DNA of 64,000 nucleotides from Centropus unirufus. Taxonomy: Eukaryota; Chordata; Aves; Cuculiformes; Centropidae. Positions within the stretch are counted from its first letter, which is position 1. Each line of letters begins with the position of its first letter. The translations under genes were made by a program, and so were the position numbers. The notes beneath the pieces are model-generated. The model worked only from the letters and a program-made list of their open reading frames with translations, did not search any database and was not told where the DNA came from. This document shows positions 62,902 through 64,000 of the stretch, piece after piece. The stretch covers positions 748,284 to 812,283 of the forward strand of contig VYZI01000105.1 of NCBI GenBank assembly GCA_013397695.1. The letters are read 5' to 3'.

Positions 62902-63572
62902 CTCAACATGAGCTGGCAATGTCTGCTTGCAGCCCAGAGGGCCAATCATATCCTGGGTTTCCTCAAAAGAAGTGTTGCTTGCAGGTTGAGGGAGGTGATT
63001 CTGCCCCCCTGCTCTGCTCTCATGAGGCATCACCTGGGCTCCAGTGTTCAGCTCAGGGGTCCCCAACATAAGGACAAGGACCTGTTAGAATGAGTCCAGA
63101 GGAGGCGACAGAGATGATGCTGGGGCACCTCCTTTATGCTGACTGGCTGAGACAGTTGGGTTTTTTCAACATTATAGGAGAAAAGGCTCTGTGGAGACAT
63201 CAGAAGCTTCTCATTACTCAAAGGAGGTCTACAGGTAAGCTTGAGAGGGGCTCCTTGAGAGGGGCTTGAGACTCCAACAACAGGGAGTGTTGGGATAGGA
63301 TTAAGGGTAACAGATTTAAGCTGAAAGAGCGAAGGTTTAGATTAGATATTAGGAAGATCTATTTTTTTCTGTGAGGGCTGTGAGAATGTGGAACAGGTTG
63401 CCCAGAGAAGTTGTGGATATCCCACCCCTGGAGGGGTTGGTTTGTTCAAGGCCAGGGTGAATGGAGTTTAGAAAAGCCTCATCCAGTGGAAAGTGTTCCC
63501 TGCCCATGGCAGGGGGTTGGAACTAGATGATCTTTAAGGTTCATTCTGACCCAAACTGTTCTATGATTCTAA
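62902..63572 (+). mobile_element. 5'-truncated CR1 with 3' tail
   Basis: The element begins 'caacatgagctggcaatgtc' and keeps the NMSWQC--AAQRANHILGFL block (62908 frame), the KRSVACRLREVILPPCSALM block, and an 'atgagtccagaggaggcgac' region. It ends with 'ctttaaggttcattctgacc' and 'ctgttctatgattcta' at 63572, a proper CR1 3' end. It is antisense to the SNARE gene and lies 750 bp above the first exon. Frameshifts occur after 63090. Confidence 0.93.
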
Positions 63573-63633
63573 GGAAAAAAAGAGAACAAAATAAAAACCA
63601 CTCATATAGGATGCATTTTGTTAAGTCATACAT

Positions 63634-63795
63634 ATCTCAGAATCACAGCAACATTGAGGTTGGCAGGAACCTCTGGAAATCATTTTGTCTGACACTCGTG
63701 TTCAAAGTGGTCAATTAAAGTAGGTTGCTCAGAGCCATGTCCACTTGGTTTTGTGTGTCTTCATGGACAGACTCCACAGGCTAATTGCACAGTAA
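63634..63795 (-). mobile_element. Short CR1 3' end of a second subfamily
   Basis: Reading left to right, 'ctcagaatcacagcaacatt', 'gaggttggcaggaacctctg', 'gtaggttgctcagagccatg' and 'gacagactccacaggct' follow the reverse-complemented 3' end of the CR1 subfamily with 'acctctggagatcatc'. It faces the preceding plus-strand CR1 tail to tail, with about 60 bp between them. The 5' edge near 63795 is approximate. Confidence 0.82.
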
Positions 63796-64000
63796 GTAAT
63801 TTATCTTGGGTCTTGTTTCTACTCTAGTCCATCACATCAAAATGTCTGATTGCTTCCACCCCACTTTTAAAGAACTCTGCTTTCTTACTGGCAAATTTAG
63901 AAAATGTTGCAAGATGAACCCATGCCCATCATATGAGAACACATTTGGCAAAACAATTAATCATAGAATGTAATAGAATTGCATATATTTGCAATGAAGC

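Larger units (their letters stand above)
62155..64000 (-). other. TSNARE1: Upstream intron (partial) of the SNARE gene
   Basis: The interval above the acceptor at 62155-62156 belongs to the preceding intron and runs off the window end. From 62155 to 62900 it is plain AT-rich sequence with short A and T runs and no recognisable element. The rest is taken up by two CR1 copies. Confidence 0.7.

Noticed and set aside
63961..63990. 'tcatagaatgtaatagaatt' at the window end as another CR1 tail
   Set aside because: Only the tail-like units are present before the window ends; the 'ggttggaagg' block that should follow is absent.

Overview
The window looks like bird nuclear DNA: AT-rich, almost devoid of coding sequence, and seeded with many decayed CR1 (chicken repeat 1) non-LTR retrotransposons. 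Several of these carry the avian CR1 3' signature, a G/C-rich 'gttggaaggacc' or 'atctttaaggttc' tail followed by short repeats of the 'attctatg' type. The species cannot be named from sequence alone. There is no bacterial, plasmid, phage or CRISPR content. The longest open frames are 143-148 codons and lie in CR1 copies or are chance frames.

The only host gene I can support is a minus-strand gene represented by two small internal exons, at 62154-62082 (73 nt) and 49642-49560 (83 nt). They join in phase (a GAT Asp codon split G|AT) and together encode most of a Qa-SNARE (syntaxin 7/12-type) SNARE motif, including the zero-layer glutamine. The peptide pattern (SDMLDVNQIIKELASMVHEQGD, split here by name only; then a second half ending in LAKASQHQ) and the very long introns fit TSNARE1 best. 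STX7 and STX12 are the alternatives. On this reading the whole window is intragenic: an upstream intron (64000 to 62155), a 12.4 kb intron between the exons, and at least 49.5 kb of the next intron. The exon for the C-terminal membrane anchor was not found.

Layout. 1-49559: downstream intron, with CR1 remnants at about 4.0-5.0, 7.0-7.2, 9.1-9.3, 10.6-10.8, 12.2-12.5, 18.0-18.9, 20.4-21.6, 25.7-26.0, 27.1-27.6, 31.6-32.2 and 35.7-36.7 kb. From 36.7 to 49.5 kb I recognise no CR1. 49560-49642: second SNARE exon. 49643-62081: intron with a CR1 fragment at 54.8-55.5 kb and a rarer CR1 5' fragment at 58.9-59.8 kb that spans ORF1 (esterase) and ORF2 (endonuclease). 62082-62154: first SNARE exon. 62155-64000: intron with two CR1 copies facing tail to tail. 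Assembly gaps lie at 15253-15263 and 28942-29024.

The CR1 copies belong to at least two age layers: strongly decayed ones matching an old RT (4.0-7.2 kb, 20.4-21.6 kb) and younger ones with the familiar avian tail. All are dead through truncation, frameshifts or loss of RT, esterase or endonuclease motifs. I found no previously undescribed multi-gene system. The most interesting points are the SNARE exons with a giant terminal intron, the ORF1/ORF2-bearing CR1 fragment, and a set of CR1 copies that lack their 3' ends.
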